From: a virus
Strand: one strand, 5' to 3'
DNA: 25,545 bases
IMG/VR virus record: IMGVR_UViG_3300027821_000027
Location: 1-25,545 of that record
Below are positions 10,181 to 17,710 of this stretch, piece after piece (position 1 is the first letter of the stretch; every line of letters starts with the position of its first letter). Below the pieces are notes generated by a model. It was given only the letters and a program-made list of their open reading frames with translations. It ran no database searches and was not told where the DNA came from. The translations under genes and the position numbers were made by a program.

Positions 10181-10930
10181 TCACCTCACGTATGTAAAAC
10201 CATTACCACCGAACTTCCACATCACTGGCTCGAACATCTTCTTTTGCTGCACTTCCTTCAGACACTCGGCAATTGCCTCATCGAAGCGTGCACGATGGCG
10301 CTGTGCCTTCTCGTTTGCTTCGGCATCGACGTCCCAGTTGCGCAACGCCCGCCACGCTGCCCACTCCAGCATGTCGAGATGCCAGTCAGCCGGGATCTCC
10401 GGTTCTGCGTTCACACTGGTCATATCGCCAAGTGGCAACCGGATAACCCGAAGGTAGACAAGCTTGCCGACCTGATCATCGTTCGGCACCGGATCGAACA
10501 GGATCTGCACCTGATGCTCGTCACCGACCTCCAGACCTTCATCAGTGGCGAACCGCTGTGGCTTGCCACCTTGCCCACGTCCGGTATAGTCGATGCGATC
10601 CGTAGCCGGATTCATGAACGTGAACTGCTCCAAGTGCGTGCTGCGTACCAGATCCACTTCCGAGTCCTGATGCCGCGCACTGGTAACCCGTAGCACCGAC
10701 GCACTGGCCTTGTATACGGCCTGCCCCGGTACCAGTGTTATCTGCGTCGCTTCCTTGGTAGTCGAATCCCGCAGGCACAGCGCCCGCCGCGCGAAGCGCC
10801 GATGCGCCTCGTTGATGTATAACACCAGCGCCGCATCCGACCAGTACGAATCCGGTGGTCCCGTCTTCAGCGTGCTGCTGTCACGCAGCAGGTTAGTACG
10901 CAACTCAATCAGCAAATCCTTGAGTTTCAC
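10181..10930 (-). CDS. Head-to-tail adaptor protein (SU10-adaptor-like)
   Basis: A 249-aa protein beginning MKLKDLLIELRTNLL, with SYWSDAALVLYINEAHRR at about 28-45, then LVPGQAVY, a central beta region ending in LRVIRLPLGDM, and EPEIPADWHLDMLEWAAWRAL near 180-200. This order (N-terminal helix, 'W.D..L..yiNEA.re.aR', 'G...Y' strand, 'eIP...H..l..wa..rA') is typical of adaptor proteins that bind under the portal ring and join it to the tail, as in phage SU10 and other head-tail connector proteins. Its position in the late operon fits. The start overlaps the upstream stop as ATGA. The family is recognised by pattern only. Confidence 0.75.
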   Translation of the reverse strand: MKLKDLLIELRTNLLRDSSTLKTGPPDSYWSDAALVLYINEAHRRFARRALCLRDSTTKEATQITLVPGQAVYKASASVLRVTSARHQDSEVDLVRSTHLEQFTFMNPATDRIDYTGRGQGGKPQRFATDEGLEVGDEHQVQILFDPVPNDDQVGKLVYLRVIRLPLGDMTSVNAEPEIPADWHLDMLEWAAWRALRNWDVDAEANEKAQRHRARFDEAIAECLKEVQQKKMFEPVMWKFGGNGFTYVR

Positions 10931-11334
10931 GCCGCTTCCTCACGTGGGGCTTGCACGAGCCGATATGGAAATCGAAGTCGAGGCTTGTAATCGATGACTT
11001 GCTTGGTGACCTGATCGACCACCGGGGCCAGATACTCGGCATTGTTCAGGATCTCCAGCACTTCAACCGGCACCTCCGCTGGCACCCCGGCTTTCAGCAT
11101 GAAGCCAGTGCCGTTATGGCCGATGAACTGACCGGTCGGCGGAATGTTGTCGTTGTCCTCCAGCACCAGCCACACTCGGGTCTTGTACTTCGCCAACTGA
11201 TTAGGCTTCAGCTTGGATTTCGGCGCTTCACGCACCGGCACGTTAAGTTCCGGCAGCGGTACGCCACTTGCTGCCTGCGGCATGATGGTCTCGTCCGACT
11301 CAATGTTACTGCCAAGATCTACAGGGGGATTCAT
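10927..11334 (-). CDS. Small head/connector-associated protein, unknown function
   Basis: A 135-aa protein whose core reads KTRVWLVLEDNDNIPPTGQF, then FMLKAG, VPVEVLEILNNA and RLRFPYRLV. I recognise this layout from small proteins encoded next to the capsid gene in N4-gp56-type phages, but no function is known to me. It is the first gene after the hairpin terminator at 11,356-11,381. A strong AAGGAG lies only 4 nt from the ATG. It overlaps the adaptor start by ATGA. A role in head completion or connector assembly would be a guess from position. Confidence 0.65.
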   Translation of the reverse strand: MNPPVDLGSNIESDETIMPQAASGVPLPELNVPVREAPKSKLKPNQLAKYKTRVWLVLEDNDNIPPTGQFIGHNGTGFMLKAGVPAEVPVEVLEILNNAEYLAPVVDQVTKQVIDYKPRLRFPYRLVQAPREEAA

Positions 11335-11355
11335 AACACTCCTTCAGATGGTAAA

Positions 11356-11381
11356 AAGGCGGCGAGTCACCCCGCCGCCTT
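11356..11381 (-). terminator. Rho-independent terminator within the late operon
   Basis: Read on the minus strand, AAGGCGGCG and CGCCGCCTT form a 9-bp stem around an 8-nt loop. A run of five T's, two of them in the stem, ends it (11,353-11,357). It lies in the 70-nt gap between the 117-aa gene and the 135-aa gene, after the capsid genes. It would reduce transcription of the tail and ejection genes relative to the head genes unless read through. Confidence 0.75.
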
Positions 11382-11404
11382 CCGGTGTTACTACGGCGGA
11401 TAGA

Positions 11405-11758
11405 TCAGGCAGCAGCGTGGGTTGCGTTCTTTTTCGGCTTGCTCGTCGTACCCGCAGCCGACTTGACCGCAGTTTCGTTATCGGCAGCAGCCTTCGCCAT
11501 GGCTTCCGCAGCCACACGATCCTGCTCTGCTTCCTTTACCGCAATTTCCGCTTCACGCGCTTCCTTCTCGCGCGCTGCATCTTCCGCAAGCTTCACCCGT
11601 GCTTCAGCGTCGGCCTTGGCTGCTTGTTCTTCCTCCTCGGTCAACGGCGGTGGCATGCGCTTCACTGCCTGTTCGATCAGCATGCGGATGTAGTCTTTGT
11701 CACCCTTGACCATCGTCGGGATCGAATCGACGTAGGCCATTACCAGATTTGCATTCAT
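11405..11758 (-). CDS. Small Ala/Glu-rich coiled-coil protein
   Basis: A 117-aa protein with a short N-terminal helix (MNANLVMAYVDSIPTMV), then from about residue 38 a long uninterrupted Ala/Glu/Lys helix (for example EEEEQAAKADAEARVKLAEDA), and a Lys/Pro tail. This predicts an elongated coiled coil. It has an AAGGAA ribosome-binding sequence, lies 11 nt after the 116-aa gene, and is the last gene before the hairpin terminator. I do not recognise a family. A minor head role is possible from position only. Confidence 0.55.
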   Translation of the reverse strand: MNANLVMAYVDSIPTMVKGDKDYIRMLIEQAVKRMPPPLTEEEEQAAKADAEARVKLAEDAAREKEAREAEIAVKEAEQDRVAAEAMAKAAADNETAVKSAAGTTSKPKKNATHAAA

Positions 11759-11769
11759 GCTCGTTCCTT

Positions 11770-12120
11770 TCAGCCGTCAGCGATCAACGTAAACGAACTC
11801 GACACCGGGATGTCCGCCGCCTTGATGGTAACCTGTCCACCCGTGCCCAGCGCAGGCGTACCCAGTGTGATGCCTGCAGGCGCGACATCCACGGTACGCG
11901 TTCCCGCCGCGACGGTACGAACCGCCGTACCAACCGCCATGCCCTCGTAATACTCCAGCTGGTTGAACGGCGTGGTGCGGCTTATCCACAGCACATAACG
12001 CGGCACAAAGCCGACATTGAATGTCGTATCGGCAGCAGCGACCGCATCCGTAGTGATGTTAAGAATCGCCTTGTTGACGACTCCCCCCGAATTGGTACGT
12101 GTAACAACAGTGGCACCCAT
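11770..12120 (-). CDS. Small beta-rich head protein, decoration-like
   Basis: A 116-aa protein with the recognisable core TTFNVGFVPRYVLWISRTTP, then LEYYEGMAVGTA, VAAGTRTVDV and a final IPVSSSFTLIADG. Small proteins with this 'F.vGFvPryV...w..gm..gt' pattern are common beside N4-gp56-type capsid genes and are probably virion surface or decoration proteins. That role is inferred, not shown by a motif. GAGGAA stands 7 nt before the ATG, and the upstream 144-aa gene ends with TAA in a TAACACGAGG context. Confidence 0.65.
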   Translation of the reverse strand: MGATVVTRTNSGGVVNKAILNITTDAVAAADTTFNVGFVPRYVLWISRTTPFNQLEYYEGMAVGTAVRTVAAGTRTVDVAPAGITLGTPALGTGGQVTIKAADIPVSSSFTLIADG

Positions 12121-12134
12121 GATAGTTCCTCGTG

Positions 12135-12569
12135 TTAAGCAGCAGTCGTGATCGGAGGCGGATCGCCATTCGCAGCATAGGTGTTAGTAGCCACACCCGT
12201 GTCGGCATCCAGCGATGCGTTGGTCAGCATGATCGAATCGCGCAACGCGTTCAGATCCGCGACCACTGATGCTGGCACTCCAGCACTACCACCCGTACCA
12301 CCGCCGCCGCCCGCGCCTACCCGTCTGATCTCATCGATCAGCGCCTCGAACAGCTTCTTGGTCTCGGGATCGGCCAGCGATGCCTGCACGAACGGCGATG
12401 ACTCCGAAGGCGCATCCGCAGCCAGCGACGACAGGTTGATGTTCTTCACCCGTGCCGCCTTCTCGATCTTCCCCGCCTTTCCAGTCTTCGGCTTCCCACC
12501 CTGCTCACGCTGATACCGTTCCTCTGCAGCAGCCTCGTCCTTGACTTCCTGATCATGTTTCGTGGTCAT
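12135..12569 (-). CDS. Small head-region protein, unknown function
   Basis: A 144-aa protein with a highly charged N-terminus (residues 1-45, rich in Lys, Glu and Gln), then a helix containing PETKKLFEALIDEIRRV. A glycine linker (GAGGGGGTGG) follows, and then a C-terminal segment with VADLNALRDSIMLTNASLDA. The start is well supported: the capsid gene's stop TAA is part of TAAGGAG, 5 nt before the ATG. I do not recognise the family. Position directly after the capsid gene suggests a head-associated role. Confidence 0.55.
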   Translation of the reverse strand: MTTKHDQEVKDEAAAEERYQREQGGKPKTGKAGKIEKAARVKNINLSSLAADAPSESSPFVQASLADPETKKLFEALIDEIRRVGAGGGGGTGGSAGVPASVVADLNALRDSIMLTNASLDADTGVATNTYAANGDPPPITTAA

Positions 12570-12578
12570 GGCGGCTCC

Positions 12579-13637
12579 TTACGCTGTCGCCGCGACTTCC
12601 GCGCGGATCATGAACGCATCCTGCAGAATCACCGCCGACTGCCACGCCTTCCAGCCCACCGTACCGCGCTGCCCCAGCGGATCACCCGCCGCAGGCTTCG
12701 GGTTGACCACCATCGGCGTCAACGAGTCCTTGCCGCGCAGCGGCACGATGCCGTACGCATCTCGCGCGAGGAACAGCATCGGATATATGTCGGCATTGGT
12801 GCCTGACGTCGAACGCATCAACCCTTTGGCACCACCGGCATCGGGAAACGCCGAGAACACCGTCGAAGTGAGATAGCGGACGCGCTCGACCGCGCCGATC
12901 TCGTTCTCCCACGGTGTCGTCGTGCCGTACTGCTTGGTGGGAATGAACCCCGCCATGGTACGAATGTCCGTCTCGCAATCCGGATGACACAGCGCGATAT
13001 ACGCAGCTTCCACCGGTTCCGTACGGAAATCCGGAGTGGACTTCAGCGTGCTGGTAATGAACTTGGCATTCTGCCGATTTAGCGCCGCTGTGATCGACCG
13101 CTGCAACGCCAACGAGATCGGTGTTACCACACCAACCCGCGTAGAAATGGCAGGAGCGCCCGCGTAGAACACGTTGGCTCCGGCCTTGAGAATGTTGTAG
13201 CGAATCGTCTCGATAGTGAGCGCCGCCTGCTCGCTCATAATCGTAGTGGCTTCTGACAGGATCGGATCTTCGTGGGTGTCTTCGATCACATCAGTGATGC
13301 CGATGAAATCGCCGTACTGCTGCAGCTGGACCGTGTAGTCCTGAAACGTCATCCGCGATCCGGCAGGCGTCACGCCTTCGACCAGCGGCGACAACGCCAA
13401 CGGTGTGTAGAACGGACTACCCGCGCCATTGACGCCCCCCGCGCTGTTACCAGCGGAGCCGGTTGCGCCAACGAGAAAATAACGCCGGAACTTCGCGGTC
13501 TGCGTGTTGTTCTGCGGAATCGGGTACATCTGCCCGAACTTCTCGATGCACATGTACGGCATCGCCCGCTTGAGCAATTCCTTGACGACGTACGCAGCGG
13601 TACGCGGCGTGATGTCGCCATAAGTAGTGTTAGGCAT
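12579..13637 (-). CDS. Major capsid protein, N4-gp56 family
   Basis: A 352-aa protein opening with TTYGDITPRTAAYVVKELLK at residues 4-23, followed by CIEKFGQMYPIPQNNTQTAK and FRRYF. Later come EGVTPAGSRMTF, LQQYGDFIGITDVIEDTHED and AALTIETIRYNILKAGANVF. These are hallmarks of the N4-gp56 major capsid family (HK97 fold), in which hundreds of copies build the icosahedral shell. Length fits the family. It follows the scaffold gene by 19 nt, with AAGGA 8 nt or so before the ATG. Assignment is confident from several conserved blocks in the right order. Confidence 0.93.
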   Translation of the reverse strand: MPNTTYGDITPRTAAYVVKELLKRAMPYMCIEKFGQMYPIPQNNTQTAKFRRYFLVGATGSAGNSAGGVNGAGSPFYTPLALSPLVEGVTPAGSRMTFQDYTVQLQQYGDFIGITDVIEDTHEDPILSEATTIMSEQAALTIETIRYNILKAGANVFYAGAPAISTRVGVVTPISLALQRSITAALNRQNAKFITSTLKSTPDFRTEPVEAAYIALCHPDCETDIRTMAGFIPTKQYGTTTPWENEIGAVERVRYLTSTVFSAFPDAGGAKGLMRSTSGTNADIYPMLFLARDAYGIVPLRGKDSLTPMVVNPKPAAGDPLGQRGTVGWKAWQSAVILQDAFMIRAEVAATA

Positions 13638-13656
13638 GATCAGGTTCCTTCAGCAG

Positions 13657-14646
13657 TTAATTGCCAGTACGCGTAGCTTCCGCCCACGCCGCATCGAAAT
13701 CGTTGGGGTCCGCTCCCGCGACCGGGGTTGTGCGCTTCGACCCGACAACTCGTAGCCTGCTCGCCGCTTGTTTGGCAGCTGCTGAAAGTTCGGTCTTTCC
13801 TGCCACGGATGGTGCAGTTCCTGCTGCCACAGCCGGTGTAGCCGCCGGATGCGACTTCTTGTATTCAGTGATAAGTTCCGCTACTTCCTCAGGAGTGCCC
13901 TGCGTCATGGTCAGTTTTGCACCCGCCTTGAAGGGACCGGGCAGTGTTTCTACCCACTGCACTACCCTGTCATACACTTCATCATAGTCTGCATGTTCAC
14001 CACGAAGTGCTGACAACGCCAGTTGCTCGGAAATTACATCCGAAAGATCAGCAAATCGTTGTAGTGCCGGATTGTACGTCTTTTGAATCTGGTTAAACGT
14101 ATACTGCACAGCGTTGTACACCGCTTGTTTGATGGCAACTTGCTGTGCTTGGGCAATGTCCGGCCAGTTCTTCTCCAGATCGGTCAGAACCGTCTTTTCC
14201 TCGTCGCTCGGCGTGTACCAAGCCGGTTCGGCGGGGGGTTGAGGGGCTGCAGGAGCCTCGGCAGCGCCCGCTGGAGGGGTTTCCCGGCCCGCTGGGGCGG
14301 TTTCCGCAGGTGCCGGGGGTGCACTGGGGGCAGGCGGTTTCGGTGCCCTCAGGGCCGCATTTTCGGCTTCCAGCCGCGCAATCTTGGCCTCAGGGGCTTC
14401 TTCCGGCTCCTCGACAGGCTCGGCAGCAGGTTCAGCAGGGGTTTCCGGCTCCTCGGGAACCGCCACAGGCTCGGCAACGGGTTCAGCTGCAGCTGCAGGC
14501 TCCGCAGGTACTGCCGGTGCAGCAGGTGCAGCGGGGTCCGGTGCCTTGGGAGTATCTTCACCGACTGCTTCAGTGAACGCACTGGCGAAGGTTTCGTCAT
14601 CAGTGGGTGTTGCAGCGGGTGTTTCCGGTGTGTTCGGCTTAGGCAT
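13657..14646 (-). CDS. Capsid scaffolding protein
   Basis: A 329-aa protein. The first 160 residues are Ala/Pro/Glu-rich and likely disordered, with a short coiled-coil stretch at 86-100 (EAKIARLEAENAALR). The second half is helical (NWPDIAQAQQVAIKQAVYNA) and ends with DPNDFDAAWAEATRTGN. An acidic disordered N-terminus, a helical C-terminus and a place directly before the capsid gene fit a scaffolding protein that guides procapsid assembly. No clear Shine-Dalgarno precedes the ATG; it begins 8 nt after the 88-aa gene ends, so re-initiation is possible. The role is inferred from composition and order. Confidence 0.8.
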   Translation of the reverse strand: MPKPNTPETPAATPTDDETFASAFTEAVGEDTPKAPDPAAPAAPAVPAEPAAAAEPVAEPVAVPEEPETPAEPAAEPVEEPEEAPEAKIARLEAENAALRAPKPPAPSAPPAPAETAPAGRETPPAGAAEAPAAPQPPAEPAWYTPSDEEKTVLTDLEKNWPDIAQAQQVAIKQAVYNAVQYTFNQIQKTYNPALQRFADLSDVISEQLALSALRGEHADYDEVYDRVVQWVETLPGPFKAGAKLTMTQGTPEEVAELITEYKKSHPAATPAVAAGTAPSVAGKTELSAAAKQAASRLRVVGSKRTTPVAGADPNDFDAAWAEATRTGN

Positions 14647-14654
14647 GGGCGCAC

Positions 14655-14921
14655 TTATACGGTAGGTTTGAGCGGCTTGTCAACGCGAGTGGTATCGCGC
14701 TCGATACAGTCGATGATGTTAGCCCATACACTGGCTTCACCCTGCAATCGCTCCACTTCATCCTTCCCCACCCGCAGCAGCTTCACCTTGCGATCCTCCA
14801 GTTCCATTCGTGCGAGGCGGAGGAGGGTTTGCACCGCTGGTGTTGCGGAATCCCTGTGCAATTGCAGGCGGTATTCCTGCACCTGTGCGTGCTGCGTGAA
14901 CATCTGCTGGGGCAACACCAC
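14655..14921 (-). CDS. Small helical protein nested in the end of the portal gene
   Basis: An 88-aa protein starting at GTG. A perfect AGGAGG lies 8 nt upstream, inside the portal gene, so this start is well supported although the two genes overlap by 164 nt in different frames. The C-terminal half (LLRLARMELEDRKVKLLRVG, then KDEVERLQGEASVWANII) is an amphipathic helix. Similar short helical proteins with '...LQG.a......I' are often encoded between portal and scaffold genes. A shorter product from the internal ATG at 14,810 is possible. The function is unknown; an assembly accessory role is only a guess from position. Confidence 0.7.
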   Translation of the reverse strand: MVLPQQMFTQHAQVQEYRLQLHRDSATPAVQTLLRLARMELEDRKVKLLRVGKDEVERLQGEASVWANIIDCIERDTTRVDKPLKPTV

Positions 14922-17046
14922 TTTCCAGTCCTCCTAACACTGCGTTATACACGGCAACCTGACTCTTGGCCGAATTGGAATCGGCTTGGGTCAGCGACTT
15001 GGTAGCATCCGCCAACAGTTTGCGCACCTCGGCGCGCAGCAGTTCCTTCATCTGGTCGGCCTGCTCCGCTGCCTTCTGCTGCTGCGCCTGATCGATCTGC
15101 GTGGCTTCGTTCTCGGTGACGATGGTTTCCTTGATGTCGATATCACGCACACCCATGCGTTCCTTGAGCAATGCATGCCACTTCACGTAAGGACGCTCCT
15201 CGGGCTGCAACGTCTGTGCCAGTTGATCGTACGCCATACCCCGCACTTCCTTGGCGATGAGGGAAGAAGATCCTCGTGCAATCGGCGTGAAATCGCCACG
15301 CACATCCTGCTTGTCGTTGAAATGCCTGTTGAACACGATTAGCGCATTCATCACCGACATGGTGAAAATGTCGAAGTTGCGCACCACGTCCTTGAATGGC
15401 AGCGCCGCCATGCCTTGGATCATCGACGCGCCTGCGGCTGTTCTGAAAGGTTCTGACGGACCTTTCTGCATGTCGCCACCCGTGGCCGGGTTGACGAACG
15501 TCTCCTGATCCGCGAACTCCATGAACATCTTCACCACGCTCTGCAGATCGGGCAGGTGCGAATTGATTTCGACGTTCTTCACCGCAGGCCACTGCGCATC
15601 CTGACCAACGCCTTCGCGATACCAGATCTTGTACGGCTGGATCGAGGAGAAGTCCTGCCCCGCCACCATCAGATCCATGTTGATCTCAAGGTTCGGCCCG
15701 CACACCACGGATGCATTGTCCAATAACATCCTTGAAGACGCCGAAATCGCCATCTGCGAATCGCGCATGATGTTAGGCAGGCCATTGCCCAGCAGCGTGG
15801 TGTCGTCTTCCTCGAAGATGAAGTGGTGGTACATCTGCACCCGCTGGTCGGGTTCCAACTCGACCCACGGCGACAGATCACAGCGGATGACCGTGTTCCC
15901 CAACGTCCAGACCGATGCGTCGGCCATATCACCGGATAAACCCTGTGGCAACACGATCCCCGCTGCTTTCAGATAATCGGTAGCTATGAAGCCATCCCAC
16001 ACGATAATCTCGAACTTCCTACCAAGATTCGGATTGACGTTACTGTGCACGCCGATAACCCGAAGCTCCGACTCGAACGTCTTCTCCTTGTAGTTACCCT
16101 GCGGATTGTCCTGCAGGATCTTCAGGATCTCGTCCTGCATGAACTCGGGCCGGTCAGCCAGTTCACGCAGCTGCGACTTGCTCATCACCATGCGCTGGAA
16201 CTGGCCGTCCATGGTGGCGAAGTGCTTGGACGACATGTCGGGGTAGTAATCCCAGATCGGCACGAACTCGAACTGCGGACGGAACGCTTCGAACGTCTGC
16301 GACTGCCAGCCCCCCGGCACCTGTACCCAGCGTCTTTGATCTTGCGTACGGGTGAACGGACCCTTCAGCACGCCCGCGCCGTACATGATCCCCGATAACA
16401 GCACCTTCCTGCAGAGGGCCACGTAGTTGAGGTTCCGGTTGCCACCGACCTCGGCCAGCTGATCCTCGATCTCCTTCTCCAGATTCTTCGCCCGCTCGGT
16501 GGCGAATTTGTACACCATGTCCTCGATCTGCTCGCTGCCCAGCGGCTGGCCCTGCGCACCCTGCTGGGCCTGCTGCAGCACCTGATTCAGATCGTCGGTT
16601 TCAAGGTTGGGGATCGGGGATGCCTCGATGCCCCAGTTCTTTTCGGAAGTAGGAAACAGCAGGTTCATCAGCCGGGATAACATCGAGATGCACTTCACCC
16701 GCGTGATGCGCGGGTATGCCTGCGAACGCGACTTATCCATCTTCTGCATGACATCCGGGTCGTATTCCCCGAGAAACTGGCGCAGGTTGCGCGCCCACTT
16801 CAACTCCTGCAGACGGCGGTAATTCTCGTAACTCTTGAAATCACTGGCGAGCTTGGCTCCGAGGGACTGGAGCTTCGCTTTATCTATCGGCGGGGGACCG
16901 AGGCGCAGTGCAACTTCGGCATCCGCCGCCGCATCCATGTCGTTGTCGGCGGGCAACAGCGCAGGCACTGGCCCCATCGAGGACATGGAAGGCATGCTCA
17001 TCGGCTGCGACGGCATGGGAGCGATGCCAGTGACGGGAGATGCCAT
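14758..17046 (-). CDS. Portal protein
   Basis: A 762-aa protein. After a Met/Pro/Ser-rich N-terminus comes a helical region (FKSYENYRRLQELKWARNLR) and RITRVKCISMLSRLMNLLFP, which resembles the start of the conserved portal domain in N4- and SU10-like phages. Later blocks include QFEFVPIWDYYPDMSS and LLGNGLPNIMRDSQMAISAS. The last 60 residues are Pro/Gly-rich and encode the nested 88-aa gene in another frame. Portal proteins form the 12-subunit ring through which DNA is packaged and released. Position after large terminase and before scaffold and capsid agrees. The ATG lies 5 nt after the previous stop, without a strong Shine-Dalgarno. Confidence 0.88.
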   Translation of the reverse strand: MASPVTGIAPMPSQPMSMPSMSSMGPVPALLPADNDMDAAADAEVALRLGPPPIDKAKLQSLGAKLASDFKSYENYRRLQELKWARNLRQFLGEYDPDVMQKMDKSRSQAYPRITRVKCISMLSRLMNLLFPTSEKNWGIEASPIPNLETDDLNQVLQQAQQGAQGQPLGSEQIEDMVYKFATERAKNLEKEIEDQLAEVGGNRNLNYVALCRKVLLSGIMYGAGVLKGPFTRTQDQRRWVQVPGGWQSQTFEAFRPQFEFVPIWDYYPDMSSKHFATMDGQFQRMVMSKSQLRELADRPEFMQDEILKILQDNPQGNYKEKTFESELRVIGVHSNVNPNLGRKFEIIVWDGFIATDYLKAAGIVLPQGLSGDMADASVWTLGNTVIRCDLSPWVELEPDQRVQMYHHFIFEEDDTTLLGNGLPNIMRDSQMAISASSRMLLDNASVVCGPNLEINMDLMVAGQDFSSIQPYKIWYREGVGQDAQWPAVKNVEINSHLPDLQSVVKMFMEFADQETFVNPATGGDMQKGPSEPFRTAAGASMIQGMAALPFKDVVRNFDIFTMSVMNALIVFNRHFNDKQDVRGDFTPIARGSSSLIAKEVRGMAYDQLAQTLQPEERPYVKWHALLKERMGVRDIDIKETIVTENEATQIDQAQQQKAAEQADQMKELLRAEVRKLLADATKSLTQADSNSAKSQVAVYNAVLGGLESGVAPADVHAARTGAGIPPAIAQGFRNTSGANPPPPRTNGTGGSQGEAAAGGEG

Positions 17047-17051
17047 GGTGT

Positions 17052-17702
17052 CTACTCGTTAGGGTTGCTACGATTGGCGGTGTTAATACCCAGCCGGGTC
17101 ATGACCCGGCTTATCGTCGCCTGCGCGCGATCCAGCGCCGTCTCCGGGGGCAGCGGTGCCAGCTGATCGGTAGGCGGCAGGGTTATGTTCACCGGGCGCG
17201 CGTTGGGCGAGCCTGCGGGTAACACCGACCCAGCGTAGGTACGCAATGCTGCATATGGGTTGCTGACCGCCATCTGCAACTTGTCCGGTACTGACAGCTG
17301 GTTCCAGCTGCCATACGTGCCGGGGTTGAACTTGTAACGGTCGGTTACGATGGTGCTGGTGTTGGGGTTGTTCCGGTAATTGAACTGCCCCAGTGTATTC
17401 TCGATGTTACCCTGTGGTGTCTGCAGCTGATCGAACATCGAATTGCTGTACGACCCCGGCAATCCCAGCTTCTTGTAAGTGCTGTAAGTCACTGCGCCGG
17501 GAGTGGCGGGCCAGCGATCCTGCGCAGTGGGTGCGGCTTGGGTCAACTGACGAATCTTCGCCAGTTCCTGCGGAGTGAAATTCTTCTCGGTAATCGGGTC
17601 GGTCCTGCCCAGCACCACGCTGTCGAGGTAGGTTCGCGCAGCGGTCGGGATACGCGGCGCATTGGGTGCAATCAGGCCAAGCCCCGGCAGTGGTATCGGC
17701 AC
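17052..17702 (-). CDS. Virion-associated protein candidate between terminase and portal
   Basis: A 216-aa protein starting at GTG, with AGGAG 5 nt upstream; the AGGAG includes the stop codon of the terminase gene. The N-terminus is Pro-rich. The middle contains YSTYKKLGLPGSYSNSM, ENTLGQFNYRN and TDRYKFNPGTY, a pattern I associate with proteins in phage structural clusters. The C-terminus has a short helix (DRAQATISRVMTRLGI). I see no enzyme motif. It may be a small internal or connector-related protein; confidence in a specific role is low, but coding is well supported by start context and tight spacing. Confidence 0.6.
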   Translation of the reverse strand: MPIPLPGLGLIAPNAPRIPTAARTYLDSVVLGRTDPITEKNFTPQELAKIRQLTQAAPTAQDRWPATPGAVTYSTYKKLGLPGSYSNSMFDQLQTPQGNIENTLGQFNYRNNPNTSTIVTDRYKFNPGTYGSWNQLSVPDKLQMAVSNPYAALRTYAGSVLPAGSPNARPVNITLPPTDQLAPLPPETALDRAQATISRVMTRLGINTANRSNPNE

Positions 17703-17710
17703 CGCATCTC

